DNA of 64,000 nucleotides from Pirellula staleyi DSM 6068 (GCF_000025185.1 NC_013720.1:2790001-2854000); one strand, 5' to 3'; positions 1-9,572 are shown, numbered from the stretch's first letter. Notes: generated by a model not told the origin, from the letters alone. Translations and numbers: made by a program.

Positions 1-2
1 AG

Positions 3-407
3 CTGAATCAAACCGTTGGCCAAGCACTACTTACGCCGACAGTGATCTACGCCAAACCCGTTCGCAAAATCCTGGCCTACTATCGTGGGCGCAACGTTTT
101 GCACGGCATCGCCCATATCACAGGTGGTGGTTTAGCCGACAATCTCGAACGCATTCTTCCCGAGGGTTCTCGCGTCGAGATCGACCCCACAAGTTGGACC
201 ATTCCACCCATTTTCACCTGGCTGCAAGGTCTTGGTGGCATTGAAGATGCCGAGATGGCCAAGGTCTTTAACATGGGGATCGGGCTCGTCCTGGTTTTCA
301 ATCCTCGCTACGAAAACGCGATCCGCCGCCAACTCGAAGATCACAACCTCTCCAGTTGGAAGATTGGTGAAGTGGTTGCCGGTGAAAAAGCGGTGGTGAT
401 GAAGTAG
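3..407 (+). CDS. purM: Phosphoribosylformylglycinamidine cyclo-ligase (AIR synthase), C-terminal part
   Basis: This is the C-terminal 134 residues of PurM, which closes the imidazole ring to make aminoimidazole ribotide in purine synthesis. The frame is open to the left edge, so the start lies outside the window. The retained part shows the late PurM landmarks: a G-LLTPT-Y segment before the second domain, a HITGGGL-DN motif, the W--P-IF-WLQ segment and a FNMGIG motif near the end. These are typical of the AIRS C-terminal domain. The gene is followed by about 200 bases without a gene. Identity is strong, although only the last third or so of the protein is visible. Confidence 0.93.
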   Translation: MNQTVGQALLTPTVIYAKPVRKILAYYRGRNVLHGIAHITGGGLADNLERILPEGSRVEIDPTSWTIPPIFTWLQGLGGIEDAEMAKVFNMGIGLVLVFNPRYENAIRRQLEDHNLSSWKIGEVVAGEKAVVMK

Positions 408-432
408 TCGGCTCGGCCAAAGGCATGGCCGG

Positions 433-478
433 AATCAAGACAGGCAACTGGTCGGGCACCCATCGGTGCTGCTTGATT
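433..478 (+). terminator. Candidate stem-loop after purM
   Basis: AATCAAG (433-439) pairs with CTTGATT (472-478), and inside it GCACC (456-460) pairs with GGTGC (465-469) around a CATC loop. It lies just after the purM stop. No good T-run follows, so a terminator role is only suggested. Confidence 0.3.
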
Positions 479-621
479 GCTGCTGTTGCTATCTTGCAAA
501 CCTTTGAAATTGCAAAGCCCTCGCCGTTTTTTCGCTAGTTTCGCCTCGACAATTTCTGCGTTCGCGACGTAGGATGCACCATACCTGGAATGTGTAACGG
601 CTATGGCTTAGGTGCAGATTG

Positions 622-2280
622 ATGTCGAGGCGAGTAATTATTGCGCAGATGGCAGCCACGATTGTGGCTTTAGTGGGATTTAATTCCCCGCTCGTTGCCG
701 TCGAAGCTGAATTACCCAAGTCAACCGCTGCACAGAACGCCGACCCCCAGGCTACGGAAAAAGTACTTCAAAGTCTCGTCGCCGATCTTTCGCACGAGGA
801 CTATACGCGTCGCGAAACAGCCTCGCGTGCACTTGCCGACGCTGGTTTGCCAGCTATCAAGCTCGTCGCCAGCAAAATCATGGCAGGAGATGCTGAGTCA
901 TCTTGGCGAGCCAGCCGAGTTCTCGAAAACATTGCGATGCAAGGTGACGAAGCGGCCCTAGCAGAGGTCTCGCGCGTTCTGGCCGAGATCCAGTCGCAGG
1001 GCAAAACGGCTGTCAGTGGACTTCTGAGCGATTTGCGAAAGCGTCGCGCCAAACTCCGCCACGATCGCTCGCTCGCCGAACTACGTTCACTCGGTGCCAA
1101 AATCTCGGGCGACGGCGACCAGCAAGTCATGCTCGAAGCCGAAGCTGCCGATGGCGGTGCCGTCCTGGTAGAAGTCGTCGCTGACGGCGTTCGGATGATG
1201 ATTGCCGAGGCGGTAGAAGTTCGAGCCGCAGAAGTTGCCGTCAAAGAATTGGCTCCTGAAGCTCCTAAGTTTCGAGAGCGAGAAGCTTTCGATGGTCCGG
1301 TCGAACTCGAAGAACTTAAGGCCGATCTTCATCGCCTCGCTGAAGAAAATTCCGAAGGAGCTCCGGCGAACGGAGCAGCTGTCGAGGCTGCCGAACTCGC
1401 GGTCGAACTTGTTCCAGCTGATGCTCCTCCGCAGGACATTGAAGCTGCACCTGCTCCCCCCGAACTTGCCCCGCTGGCCGACCTCGACGATCTCGAGGCA
1501 CTTCCTGAACTTCCCCCCGAACCGATTGTGGCAGTCGAAGCCGACGCGCTTGATGCCGTCGAAGCAGGAATCGATTTTCTCCCCGCTCTCGATTTCGCTT
1601 TCGTCGCCGATCCTGGCTTCGATGTGCTCCTCGAAGATGTCATCGATGGAGTTGCTTACCGCGAAGCACTCATCGACAGCTCTTGGCGTGGAAGTGACGA
1701 AGGGCTCGCACTTTTCGCCGATGTTCCCGAAGTAAAGTCGCTGCGAATCGAAAGCACCAAGCTCTCTGAGCGTGGTATGGAAATTCTGGCTCGCAGCACC
1801 AAGCTGGCAGAACTGCACGTGAAGAAGGTCGACCTGACAGTCGCCGCTCTCGAGAAAGTGCGAAAAGCTCAGCCTGAATGCGTCGTCTACGCCGTGGGGC
1901 CTGCGATGATTGGGATCAATGCCGAGCCCAAGCAATCACCCTGCATTTTGACGAGCGTCTTTTTTGGTAGCGGGGCCTATGAAGCAGGTCTTGCTGAAGG
2001 GGACGAGATCACCCACATCGACGGTCGCGAGATCAAGGGCTTTAGCGATGTCACAATCTCGGTCTATCATCGCCAGCCCGGCGAAACCCTCAAGGTGAAC
2101 TACCTGCGCGGTGGCAAGCCCCTGGTTGCTGAAGTGAAGCTAAAGCCTCGCGATGCGCTCGTCTTGGCTGCACCAGCTGAAATGATGCCAGCGCTTCCGC
2201 CAGTGGCCCTGCCGATTATCGGTGGGCCCATCATCCTCGAAGAGGAAGAAGAAAAACTCAGCATCGAGCTCGACGAGTAA
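622..2280 (+). CDS. Exported HEAT-like/PDZ domain protein
   Basis: This 552-residue protein starts with a signal peptide-like stretch: basic SRR, a hydrophobic run, then an A-V-A region near residue 25. Residues about 40-140 look like HEAT/armadillo-type helices (ALADAGLPAIKLVASK and similar). A long acidic Ala/Glu/Pro-rich region follows at about 200-330, then a leucine-rich-repeat-like part at about 370-420 and a C-terminal PDZ-like domain at about 435-520 (GSGAYEAGLAEGDEITHIDG). I chose the ATG at 622 rather than the adjoining in-frame TTG at 619. It is convergent with the htrA-like gene, with only 3 bases between stops. It is probably a periplasmic scaffold; no catalytic motif is visible. 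Confidence 0.82.
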   Translation: MSRRVIIAQMAATIVALVGFNSPLVAVEAELPKSTAAQNADPQATEKVLQSLVADLSHEDYTRRETASRALADAGLPAIKLVASKIMAGDAESSWRASRVLENIAMQGDEAALAEVSRVLAEIQSQGKTAVSGLLSDLRKRRAKLRHDRSLAELRSLGAKISGDGDQQVMLEAEAADGGAVLVEVVADGVRMMIAEAVEVRAAEVAVKELAPEAPKFREREAFDGPVELEELKADLHRLAEENSEGAPANGAAVEAAELAVELVPADAPPQDIEAAPAPPELAPLADLDDLEALPELPPEPIVAVEADALDAVEAGIDFLPALDFAFVADPGFDVLLEDVIDGVAYREALIDSSWRGSDEGLALFADVPEVKSLRIESTKLSERGMEILARSTKLAELHVKKVDLTVAALEKVRKAQPECVVYAVGPAMIGINAEPKQSPCILTSVFFGSGAYEAGLAEGDEITHIDGREIKGFSDVTISVYHRQPGETLKVNYLRGGKPLVAEVKLKPRDALVLAAPAEMMPALPPVALPIIGGPIILEEEEEKLSIELDE

Positions 2281-2283
2281 AGC

Positions 2284-3522
2284 TCACTGCTGCTTCGGCT
2301 CAATCGCACTACGGTCTCCGACACGCACGCGGATCGTCATCTTCTTACCACTCCGCAGCAGTAGCACCTCGACTTCGTCGTTCACCGGTGTCAGGCTCAC
2401 CAGATTGATCAGGTGATTGTCATCTTCGATGCGGAGTCCATCAAAGTGCGTGATCACATCGCCGATTTCGATCTCGGAAGCTTCAGCGGGTGAGCCGGGA
2501 GTGATGCCGGTGACTTTCGCACCCTCGATGCGCGATAGTCCTGCAGCGCGGGCAGCTTCGAGTGTAAAGCTGCTGTCGAGTCGCACACCGAGATAAGCGC
2601 GGGTCACGGTCCCGCGCTCAATCAACTGCTTAGCCACCACCATCACCATGTTCATGGGAATCGCGAAACCGATTCCCTCACTGCCACCACTGCTGCTGGC
2701 AATGGCGGTGTTGATCCCAATCACTTCACCGCGCAAGTTCAGCAAGGGGCCGCCACTATTGCCCGGGTTGATCGCCGCGTCGGTCTGGAGGAAATCCTGG
2801 AACCGTACGCCGTCGTCTCCGAGTTGCAAATCTCGTCGTCCTTTCGCACTCACAATGCCGTACGTCACGCTATGGCTGAGGCCAAAGGGACTCCCGACCG
2901 CGAGCACAAAATCTCCAATGTCTAGTTTGCGACTATCTCCCAGTTTGGCTGGCAACAGGGTGTCGCTTGTCACCGCCAGGATGGCAATATCGGTCTCGGG
3001 ATCGGTCCAAACCTGCGTCGGACGAATCTCGACTCCATCGGCCTGTTTGATCTTAATCAGCGAGAGGCTCGAGCCTTTGATCACATGTCGATTGGTGATG
3101 ACATACAGACGTTCGTCGTGCTCGATCACCACGCCGCTGCCAGCTTCATCGATGCTTCGATCCGCGCGTCCCGCAACCTCTTGTCGCGCTTCGATATGCA
3201 CCACCGTCGGTGTGATGAGCTTCACTACCCGCTTGATGAGGTTATAGTGCCGCTCGAGTTCTTCCGCTTCGGAGGCAATCGAAGCGTACTCGGCTTCTCG
3301 CATGCTAGATGTCGAGCTCGTGGCATCGGAGAGTGATGCTTTGGCTACCGACGTCGGCCGAGCTGGAAATTCCACTTGCGACGGAAAATCTGTCGGCGGA
3401 TCGGCCCACGCAATCGTCGCCGAAAGCGAGAGAGGAATCGCAACGATCGAGCGCAGCAGCAGTTGTCGCTGCTGATTGATGCACTGCCAAAACCGACGAT
3501 TCCCGCGACGTTGTTGCAACAT
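2284..3522 (-). CDS. HtrA/DegP-type serine protease with one PDZ domain
   Basis: This is a periplasmic quality-control protease of the S1C (HtrA) family. From the ATG at 3522 it is 412 residues: a signal peptide with a long basic n-region ending at about residue 40 (TIAWA), a trypsin-like domain, and one PDZ domain at about 310-400. The catalytic triad is visible as His146 in TNRHV, Asp178 in ETDIA and Ser256 in GNSGGP. The frame remains open upstream to a TTG at 3657, but the extra residues precede the signal peptide, so the later ATG is preferred. A dksA-like gene lies about 210 bases upstream on the same strand, so the two may be co-transcribed. Confidence 0.92.
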   Translation of the reverse strand: MLQQRRGNRRFWQCINQQRQLLLRSIVAIPLSLSATIAWADPPTDFPSQVEFPARPTSVAKASLSDATSSTSSMREAEYASIASEAEELERHYNLIKRVVKLITPTVVHIEARQEVAGRADRSIDEAGSGVVIEHDERLYVITNRHVIKGSSLSLIKIKQADGVEIRPTQVWTDPETDIAILAVTSDTLLPAKLGDSRKLDIGDFVLAVGSPFGLSHSVTYGIVSAKGRRDLQLGDDGVRFQDFLQTDAAINPGNSGGPLLNLRGEVIGINTAIASSSGGSEGIGFAIPMNMVMVVAKQLIERGTVTRAYLGVRLDSSFTLEAARAAGLSRIEGAKVTGITPGSPAEASEIEIGDVITHFDGLRIEDDNHLINLVSLTPVNDEVEVLLLRSGKKMTIRVRVGDRSAIEPKQQ

Positions 3523-3732
3523 GGAACCAGAATCCCAAGCTCGAGAATGGTGTGCTCGAAAGAAATAGCTGAACGAAACAGCCGAGCGCAGTAGCGCCGA
3601 GCTTTCGTTCCGGCAGATCATCCACGAGAGAGGAAGGAGGATCTCTGGCGTATGCAATGCCCCTCGAGCACAGGCCTATCCATGTGCCCGGGGTGACATC
3701 ACTAGCGGGAGATCAGCAAACTCGGCGGTTGA

Positions 3733-4179
3733 CTACGACACATCCATCTCGATGTCGCTTGACGAGAGATCGCTATCCGACACGTTGTCGAGAATGCGTC
3801 CCCAGTCCTTCGGTCCGCTCGGCACATCGCCATTCTTTTCTGCTTCGCGTTGGCACTTAATGCACATCACGGCGTAGGGCAGAGCTTGCAGGCGGAGGAG
3901 TGGAATCGGTTCGTTGCAACCTTCGCAGGCACCATAGTTGCCCGAACGCATGCGCTCGAGGGCCGTGTCGATGTGAGCCAGCTCGCGGCTTTCGACTTCC
4001 GCAAGTTGCGAGTTGATCTCGTCTTGAGCGGTGTCCATGGCGGCGTCCATCACGTCGCCGGAAGTTTGTTGGCGAAGTTCCTTGAGCGAACTCAAGTCGC
4101 CCGCGAGAGCCCGTCGCAACGCATCGCGGCGACGAATGAGGATCTCACGCAAATTGGACATGGCATCTTTACGCGTCAT
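3733..4179 (-). CDS. DksA/TraR-family zinc-finger protein
   Basis: A 148-residue protein with the DksA/TraR architecture: an N-terminal helical hairpin of about 80 residues and a C-terminal C4 zinc finger, Cys85-x2-Cys88 and Cys106-x2-Cys109, with the usual spacing of 17 residues. Family members bind RNA polymerase through the secondary channel and tune transcription, often with ppGpp. The acidic hairpin tip (GDVMDAAMDTAQDE) resembles the family's tip signature. I chose the ATG at 4179, preceded by a GAGG-like ribosome binding site; an in-frame start at 4206 and another ATG at 4161 exist. The C-terminus adds about 30 acidic residues past the finger. An htrA-like gene follows. Confidence 0.88.
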   Translation of the reverse strand: MTRKDAMSNLREILIRRRDALRRALAGDLSSLKELRQQTSGDVMDAAMDTAQDEINSQLAEVESRELAHIDTALERMRSGNYGACEGCNEPIPLLRLQALPYAVMCIKCQREAEKNGDVPSGPKDWGRILDNVSDSDLSSSDIEMDVS

Positions 4180-4748
4180 GGTTGTGCCTCGCTCGCCAAC
4201 ACTCACCTAGTGCCAAGTGCCGCCCTCGGCATGGTGTCAGTGGTTGGCTGTCGAATGGAGAAATACAAAAATCGCCCGCTTGCCCATCAATCGACGTTCC
4301 CGCACGTGATTGCTGCTTTCACTACCTCGCCAAAGGTCGGGCCGAGAGTTACCCCTCAGCCGATTCAGGCGAAGTGCCCCGCTAGTTCAGCATCTGTCGG
4401 ATAAAGTCGGCCTCAGCTCCGCAGCATTCCGCCGTGGAACACTTTGAAACCTGTTGGCTGGCTTATCGCTCGTCGTGATTTGTCAGAAGCAAACAAGCGA
4501 TCTTGCTCATTTGCCGCACGCTGATAATCGGCACAATCGGCCGGCCAGTAGAGCGGAAAATCGGCATAACCGGCAAATTCTGCCGACATTGCCAAACCAG
4601 CGCTGCTCGGAAGGTCCCAGAGAGCCGTTGCGTTTTGACAACATCGATCCAGCGAGCTAAATGCCAGCAGGCGATTGGTAGCGCGACTTCCCGGCGGGCA
4701 TGTGATCTGCCGTAGAAGGGGCGACCTAAACGCGAGGCTTTTTTCAAG
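4180..4748. other. Intergenic region, divergent promoters presumed
   Basis: About 570 bases separate the divergent dksA-like gene and the FHA protein gene. Open frames here overlap neighbours and resemble no family. The only structure I can point to is an imperfect 16-base direct repeat, listed separately. Confidence 0.5.
4526..4574 (+). repeat. Imperfect 16-bp direct repeat upstream of the FHA gene
   Basis: AATCGGCACAATCGGC at 4526-4541 recurs as AATCGGCATAACCGGC at 4559-4574. The copies differ at two bases and start 33 bases apart, about three helical turns. It may be a regulator-binding array, but this is inference. Confidence 0.35.
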
Positions 4749-7700
4749 ATGCTCACCTCTGCCAACTTCGGTTCGAACTCTGCTAGCACCTTGCTCGGTC
4801 CCCCTGCAGCCGAACTTCTTTTGCGTGTGCGACATCCTCAGCACGATGGTCACGTCATCCGGCTGCGCTCGAGCAAATGCACCATCGGATCTGCTGAAGG
4901 TTGCACCCTGCGCCTCCGAGCACCAGGAATTCGACCCCTGCATGCCTGGATCTTACGAAGCGGTGCTAGCAGCGTGCTGATCTGTAAGACACCCGACGTG
5001 CAGCTGAATGGCCGAGCTGTTCTCGAAGCTGTGATAGCGGCTGGTGACACACTGAAGATTGGCCGGATCGAGCTCGAAGTGCTAGCTAGTGAAGTGGCTG
5101 CGTCGCCGCGCGAACTTCCTTCACCACAGCCGCTCCCTCCAGCATTTGCCGCAGCTGTAGCACGCGCTGATCGCTCGCGACTCAAACGAGTGCTTGATGT
5201 AGCACGTCAGCTGAAGAGTTCGGTGACCAGCGAAAAGTCGCGTATCGAATCTCGCGACACTGATCTGGCCCAGCTTCGCTCGCATGTTCATACGGCACTG
5301 ACGCAGCTCACCGAGTCACAAAAACAACACGCCGCTGATCAATCGACTTGGAACGAAGAGCGTCAGCAGCTGCGCACTACATTACGAAACCTCGAAACGT
5401 CGCTTGGGGATGCCCGCACGCAGAATTCACTGTTGCGCGAGCAAATGACCGAAGCGCAGCGTCGCGCAGAAGAGGCTCTTCAGAAACTCACGGCCCACGA
5501 TGCCTCGCGCGAACAGCAGTTGACGCAGACACGCAGTGAATTGTCGCAGCTGGCTCTACAGTCGCAAAAGTTCGCGACCGAACGGGCTGAGCTTCAAAAA
5601 CAGGCTGATTCTTTGCAGCAAGAGCTTTCGCGTGCCCGCTGCGAATCAGTGGAGCACACCACCGAGCTCAGCCAACTCGTGAGTAGTCTTCGATTGCAGC
5701 TGGAATCGGCACTTGCCCAGCAAGGCTCGCAGGCCGACGCCACGGAAGTACAGCTGCAAGAGTTACGCAGAAATCTCGCTCTCACACAGCAGCAGTTGGC
5801 TTCTCGCGACGAGCAAATTGCATTGCTGCAAGAAGAGCTGGAAAGCTCACGCGGCTCGATGATGACGCAGCAGTTCCTCCCCGCTGTCCCTACGCCTGAA
5901 GTCGAGAGCGAAGAACTTTTGCAGCTCCGCCAACAGCTCGAGCACATGAGCCTCGAGCGCGATACGCAGTCGCAGCGTGCCAGTGCGACCGAAGAAGAGC
6001 TGCGCGATGCTCGTCAGCGTGCTGCTGAACTTGAAGATCGTATCGAACTCCTCGAGAACCGCTTGGCTTCGGCCGAGCAAGAGCATCTCGAACTGCTCGA
6101 AGCTCAGCAGCAAGCCGCGCATTCTCCTGTCGAATCGGTGATCCCAGCAGGTCTGGCTTGCACACTGCCTGCTTCAGAAGTCGACCCTGACACCGTGGCA
6201 CGTGAAGCAGAACTCGTGCAGCTGCGCATGCAACTTACCGAAACTGCGGAACAGGTTGCGCAGCTTGAGTCGCAGCTCGAAGCCCAGTTGCAAGCTCGAC
6301 GCATCGATCGCGAAGAGGCCGAAGCACGGCTCGAGCAGCTGATGGCAGCTCATCGTGAAAGTGACGCAGAGGCTCAGCGAGTGCTTGAAGAGCTTCGCGC
6401 TCAGCTGATCGATGCGCAAACCGAACAAGCAAATGTGACGGCCGAATTGACACAGAGGCTGCTATCGACGGAAGCCACTGCGGAACTGCTCCGGACCAAG
6501 CTTGCCGATGCCGAGCATGAACTGGCTGCCCGCGCTGCTGCTGAAATTGCCAGCGAGCATGCCGCACCTGCGATCTCGCATCGATCGTCCGAGGTCGACT
6601 CGGTGATGATGACTGCCCCACTCTCGAGCCTAGATCTCGATTCGATTCGTTCACCTCAAGCGGTTGACGAGTTCCATGGTCTTTCGAGCACTTGGCAGTT
6701 TCCCACACGTGGTCCCGTCAGCGATGCTGACGATCATCATGCATGGCAGGATGAAGTCGCTGCGGCTGAATCGTCGGAGATGACTCAGCCAGAAGCTCTC
6801 GATGTGCCAGCCGAGAATCCCTGTGTCACCATGCCATGTCCACCAAATCTGGCTCACGAGGCTGCTTCTGGGAATATGAATTCCGAAATGGAATCAGAAG
6901 TCGACGCCGAAACACCAGCCCAAGATGTCGAGAGTGTCCTGGCTCGTCTGATGAATAGTGGCGTGTGGAAGTCGGATGCGATCGATTCACCAGCTCAGCC
7001 GCAGGTCGCGGAGTCACTGGAGACACAGCATCTACCACCTGTCGAAGAAGAGCCCTCTGTCGATAACTTCTTTGCTGCACATAGGGGGGAGGTTCTCGAA
7101 GCCGAGCATCAGGTCGACTCTGCTGGCGAAGAGGCTCTCCCCAAAAGTTCGATCACCGACGAATCGCTTCACAACGAAGCACACAGTTTACGAGCGCAAT
7201 TTTTCGGAAGTGACGTCGAGGAATCGCTAGAAAACAGGCCGTTTTCGCAGCATGAAGGAGCCGGGCTCCATCAGCCGATTTCGACAGGCACCGATGAGTT
7301 TGGGCCATCGTCGTCGATCGCACCGGTGGTGCCAGGATTGGATCGCGAGGAGAGCATCGAGGCCGAAGTACCAGTTGAAATGGTGCAGCAGCGCCCCGCT
7401 TCGAACGATTCGTGGCGGAATCGACTGCTCGAACTTCAGCGAGAAGATGATGAGGAGGCTGAGCGCACGGCGCGGGGACTACCCTCGTTGACTCCATCTG
7501 TAGCTCCAGCGCCGTTGGCGTCCCACGATCTTCCAAGCCTTGCGCCACAGACATCACCTGCAAAGACGGGTGGTGGTCCGGGTGACGAAGATGAATCGAT
7601 CGAAGACTACATGGCACGACTTCTTAAGCGGGTGCGTGGCGACGGTGGCAACGAACCTCAAACGGCCAGCAAGTTTAAACCTGCTGCCACACCAACTCCA

Positions 7701-8141
7701 GTTGCTGCTCCAATCGCTGCGACAGCGCCGATCGAACCTGTGCTGCCGATTACCTCGGAAGAATTTATTCCCCGATGTGCCGCTCCCGAACAAACGTGTG
7801 ACCTTGCAGCGATGCGCGAACTAGCAAACAGTGCTGCGCGAAGTGCAATCAGTTCGCATGCCAAGAAGAGTCGCGGTCAAACAGGGCGCTCACGGCTCTG
7901 GCTCACCGCTGTTGCCGGTGCGATGGCTGTAGGCTGCATCGCTTGGGGCGCTCTCAGCGCATCGCTCTTGTTTATCGGAGCTGGCCTTGGCTGCCTGCTC
8001 CTCACAGGCATTTTGGGGGCTTCATCGTTCGTGGGTGTGATCGACAAAATGCGATTGCCACCTCCCAGTGTAGCGAAGCATGAAGCCAAGCCAGCGCTTA
8101 TCGATAAACTCACAGAAACTGACGAAATCCCCACGAAATAG
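4749..8141 (+). CDS. FHA-like domain / coiled-coil / membrane protein
   Basis: A 1130-residue protein with three parts. Residues about 20-115 look like a forkhead-associated domain (a beta-rich GSAEGCTLRL segment, LHAWI, then the closing strands to GRIELEV). FHA domains bind phosphothreonine peptides. Residues about 130-570 form a long heptad-like coiled coil rich in Gln, Glu, Leu and Ala. Residues about 600-1030 are acidic and low complexity. Two hydrophobic segments lie at about 1050-1095, before a short polar tail. The canonical FHA G-R/S-x2-H signature is not clean (SKCTIGS, PLHAW), so phosphopeptide binding is uncertain. A membrane-anchored filament or septal/envelope scaffold is plausible. 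A strong terminator follows. Confidence 0.85.
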   Translation: MLTSANFGSNSASTLLGPPAAELLLRVRHPQHDGHVIRLRSSKCTIGSAEGCTLRLRAPGIRPLHAWILRSGASSVLICKTPDVQLNGRAVLEAVIAAGDTLKIGRIELEVLASEVAASPRELPSPQPLPPAFAAAVARADRSRLKRVLDVARQLKSSVTSEKSRIESRDTDLAQLRSHVHTALTQLTESQKQHAADQSTWNEERQQLRTTLRNLETSLGDARTQNSLLREQMTEAQRRAEEALQKLTAHDASREQQLTQTRSELSQLALQSQKFATERAELQKQADSLQQELSRARCESVEHTTELSQLVSSLRLQLESALAQQGSQADATEVQLQELRRNLALTQQQLASRDEQIALLQEELESSRGSMMTQQFLPAVPTPEVESEELLQLRQQLEHMSLERDTQSQRASATEEELRDARQRAAELEDRIELLENRLASAEQEHLELLEAQQQAAHSPVESVIPAGLACTLPASEVDPDTVAREAELVQLRMQLTETAEQVAQLESQLEAQLQARRIDREEAEARLEQLMAAHRESDAEAQRVLEELRAQLIDAQTEQANVTAELTQRLLSTEATAELLRTKLADAEHELAARAAAEIASEHAAPAISHRSSEVDSVMMTAPLSSLDLDSIRSPQAVDEFHGLSSTWQFPTRGPVSDADDHHAWQDEVAAAESSEMTQPEALDVPAENPCVTMPCPPNLAHEAASGNMNSEMESEVDAETPAQDVESVLARLMNSGVWKSDAIDSPAQPQVAESLETQHLPPVEEEPSVDNFFAAHRGEVLEAEHQVDSAGEEALPKSSITDESLHNEAHSLRAQFFGSDVEESLENRPFSQHEGAGLHQPISTGTDEFGPSSSIAPVVPGLDREESIEAEVPVEMVQQRPASNDSWRNRLLELQREDDEEAERTARGLPSLTPSVAPAPLASHDLPSLAPQTSPAKTGGGPGDEDESIEDYMARLLKRVRGDGGNEPQTASKFKPAATPTPVAAPIAATAPIEPVLPITSEEFIPRCAAPEQTCDLAAMRELANSAARSAISSHAKKSRGQTGRSRLWLTAVAGAMAVGCIAWGALSASLLFIGAGLGCLLLTGILGASSFVGVIDKMRLPPPSVAKHEAKPALIDKLTETDEIPTK

Positions 8142-8169
8142 CAGTATTTACGGGACACAAGAAAGCAAT

Positions 8170-8210
8170 AGGGCCAGCCGATTCACTCAGGATCGGACTG
8201 GCCCTTTTTT
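8170..8210 (+). terminator. Rho-independent terminator after the FHA gene
   Basis: AGGGCCAG plus CCGAT pairs with ATCGG plus CTGGCCCT, and the stem is followed by TTTTTT at 8205-8210. It lies 30 bases after the FHA gene's stop and reads on the plus strand. Confidence 0.9.
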
Positions 8211-8238
8211 GTTGTCTAGGGATCTACAGCAGAGCCTG

Positions 8239-8475
8239 CTAAGCAGTTTTTCCCGTTCGTCCACACCAGGGACACGTGGGGAGCCCCTCCGGTGTGTCGC
8301 CTGCGTTCGGCTGATCCGATCGCCAAGCCTGCGTTACACGAATGCCGCAATCGGTGCACTTGTGTTCCCAGGCCATGACTCGCAAGTCGCCACGATCAAA
8401 ATCGTTGAAGCGACACATCACATCGCCAGTTTGGCACTTCTCGCACTTACCAGCTTTTTCGGTCGACGAGGCCAT
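8239..8475 (-). CDS. Small zinc-ribbon protein
   Basis: A 78-residue protein with three CxxC knuckles: CEKC near residue 11, CTDC near 40 and CPWC near 68. These could bind one or two zinc ions. The middle holds a basic/aromatic stretch. I do not recognise a named family. The gene lies 26 bases after the TIM-barrel isomerase gene on the same strand, so it could be the last gene of a nagB-isomerase transcript. The function is unknown; a nucleic-acid or protein adaptor role would be typical for such small ribbons. Confidence 0.72.
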   Translation of the reverse strand: MASSTEKAGKCEKCQTGDVMCRFNDFDRGDLRVMAWEHKCTDCGIRVTQAWRSDQPNAGDTPEGLPTCPWCGRTGKTA

Positions 8476-8501
8476 GGCTGATCCTTGCTGCAGGCAAAAC
8501 T

Positions 8502-9515
8502 TTACAGGCCGCGGGCCACAACCACATCATCGTAATCACGCAAGTGATAGTCGACACCGACATAGTCGAGCACTTTGCACAACGCGCGAAGGGCTACTCC
8601 CAGTCCATCGGGACCACTAAAGCCACCGAACTGTCCGCCACCCTTCAGATGCGGTTCGAGGTCAAGAATCACCCCAGGGATACCACGTTTCTTCAGCTTC
8701 TTCTCAAGCGTGGGGATGATCGATTTCAGATCTCGCAAAATGGCCTCGTGACCACCATCCCCCCGATCGCATGGAACAAAATGCTTGAGCGCTTCTTCGT
8801 CGACATGTGTGGTTCGAGCCAAACGTTGTGGGTGGCGATAGTCTTTGATGTGCATCCAGCCGAGTCCTTTTTTCATCATCTCGTACTGATCGAAAACTTC
8901 GCTACTGCTGAAGCCTTGCGTGCTGAGGTTTGCTGCATCGAAAATTAGCAGCATCGCAGGATGGTCGACCTGCTTATGAATTTGGGCGAGCAAATCCCCC
9001 GTTTGACCCACCAAGTTGGCTTCCACTTCCAGTCCAAAGGTCAGATCGCTCCGGTGACACATCTCGGCAATTTGGCCGAGTTGATCGACCACTTGGGGCA
9101 AGTGGTCCTGGGCATCGGTCCCTTTGGGGTGATAGAACGAAAAGCCGCGAATCAGCTTCGTTTCAAAAGCATGGGCTAGATCGCAGGCTCGTTTCACTTC
9201 ATCGTTCAGATACTTCTTGAACGGCACATAGCGGTTCTTCGTGCCGTCGTCGATGTCGAGCAACTTCACCTTGCCAATGGGCGAGCCAAGGGTCGCCACA
9301 TTCAGGCCATATTCATCCTCGAGGTGACGAATCTTGGTGATCTCGGACTTCGTTAGCTGCATGGCGTTTTTGATGCCATTGCCAGCGTCGATGAAGCGTA
9401 GCGAGTAGTACTGCAGGCCCAGAGCCGCAAAGGCTGCGAACTGCTGTTCGGCCGTTTTGGCATTGGCTGCTTCATCGCCAAATCCAGAGAGAATGACACT
9501 CGGCTTATCGCTCAT
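8502..9515 (-). CDS. Sugar phosphate isomerase/epimerase-like TIM-barrel protein
   Basis: This 337-residue protein resembles the xylose-isomerase-like AP2 endonuclease superfamily used by sugar isomerases and epimerases. Supporting segments are the N-terminal GFGDEA strand, a GLEVEANLVG metal-ligand region near residue 170, a LLIFDAANLS strand near 195 and a HIKDYR motif near 230; Glu, Asp and His in these positions normally hold the divalent metal. It has no signal peptide, so it should be cytoplasmic. It lies 57 bases downstream of nagB on the same strand, which suggests amino-sugar or related carbohydrate catabolism. The exact substrate cannot be read from the sequence. Confidence 0.85.
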   Translation of the reverse strand: MSDKPSVILSGFGDEAANAKTAEQQFAAFAALGLQYYSLRFIDAGNGIKNAMQLTKSEITKIRHLEDEYGLNVATLGSPIGKVKLLDIDDGTKNRYVPFKKYLNDEVKRACDLAHAFETKLIRGFSFYHPKGTDAQDHLPQVVDQLGQIAEMCHRSDLTFGLEVEANLVGQTGDLLAQIHKQVDHPAMLLIFDAANLSTQGFSSSEVFDQYEMMKKGLGWMHIKDYRHPQRLARTTHVDEEALKHFVPCDRGDGGHEAILRDLKSIIPTLEKKLKKRGIPGVILDLEPHLKGGGQFGGFSGPDGLGVALRALCKVLDYVGVDYHLRDYDDVVVARGL

Positions 9516-9572
9516 GGTGAAGATCTTTCGTGGGAAGTGTGAGACGGGTGTGTGGAGAAGTCGCTCTGCGTG

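Noticed and set aside
1087-1935. Long minus-strand frame of 282 codons opposite the PDZ protein gene
   Set aside because: It lies wholly within a well-supported plus-strand gene with signal peptide and PDZ domain, and its own product resembles no family.
4413-4943. 176-codon minus-strand frame upstream of the FHA gene
   Set aside because: It overlaps the FHA gene start, has a Cys/Arg/Ser-rich composition and no motif.
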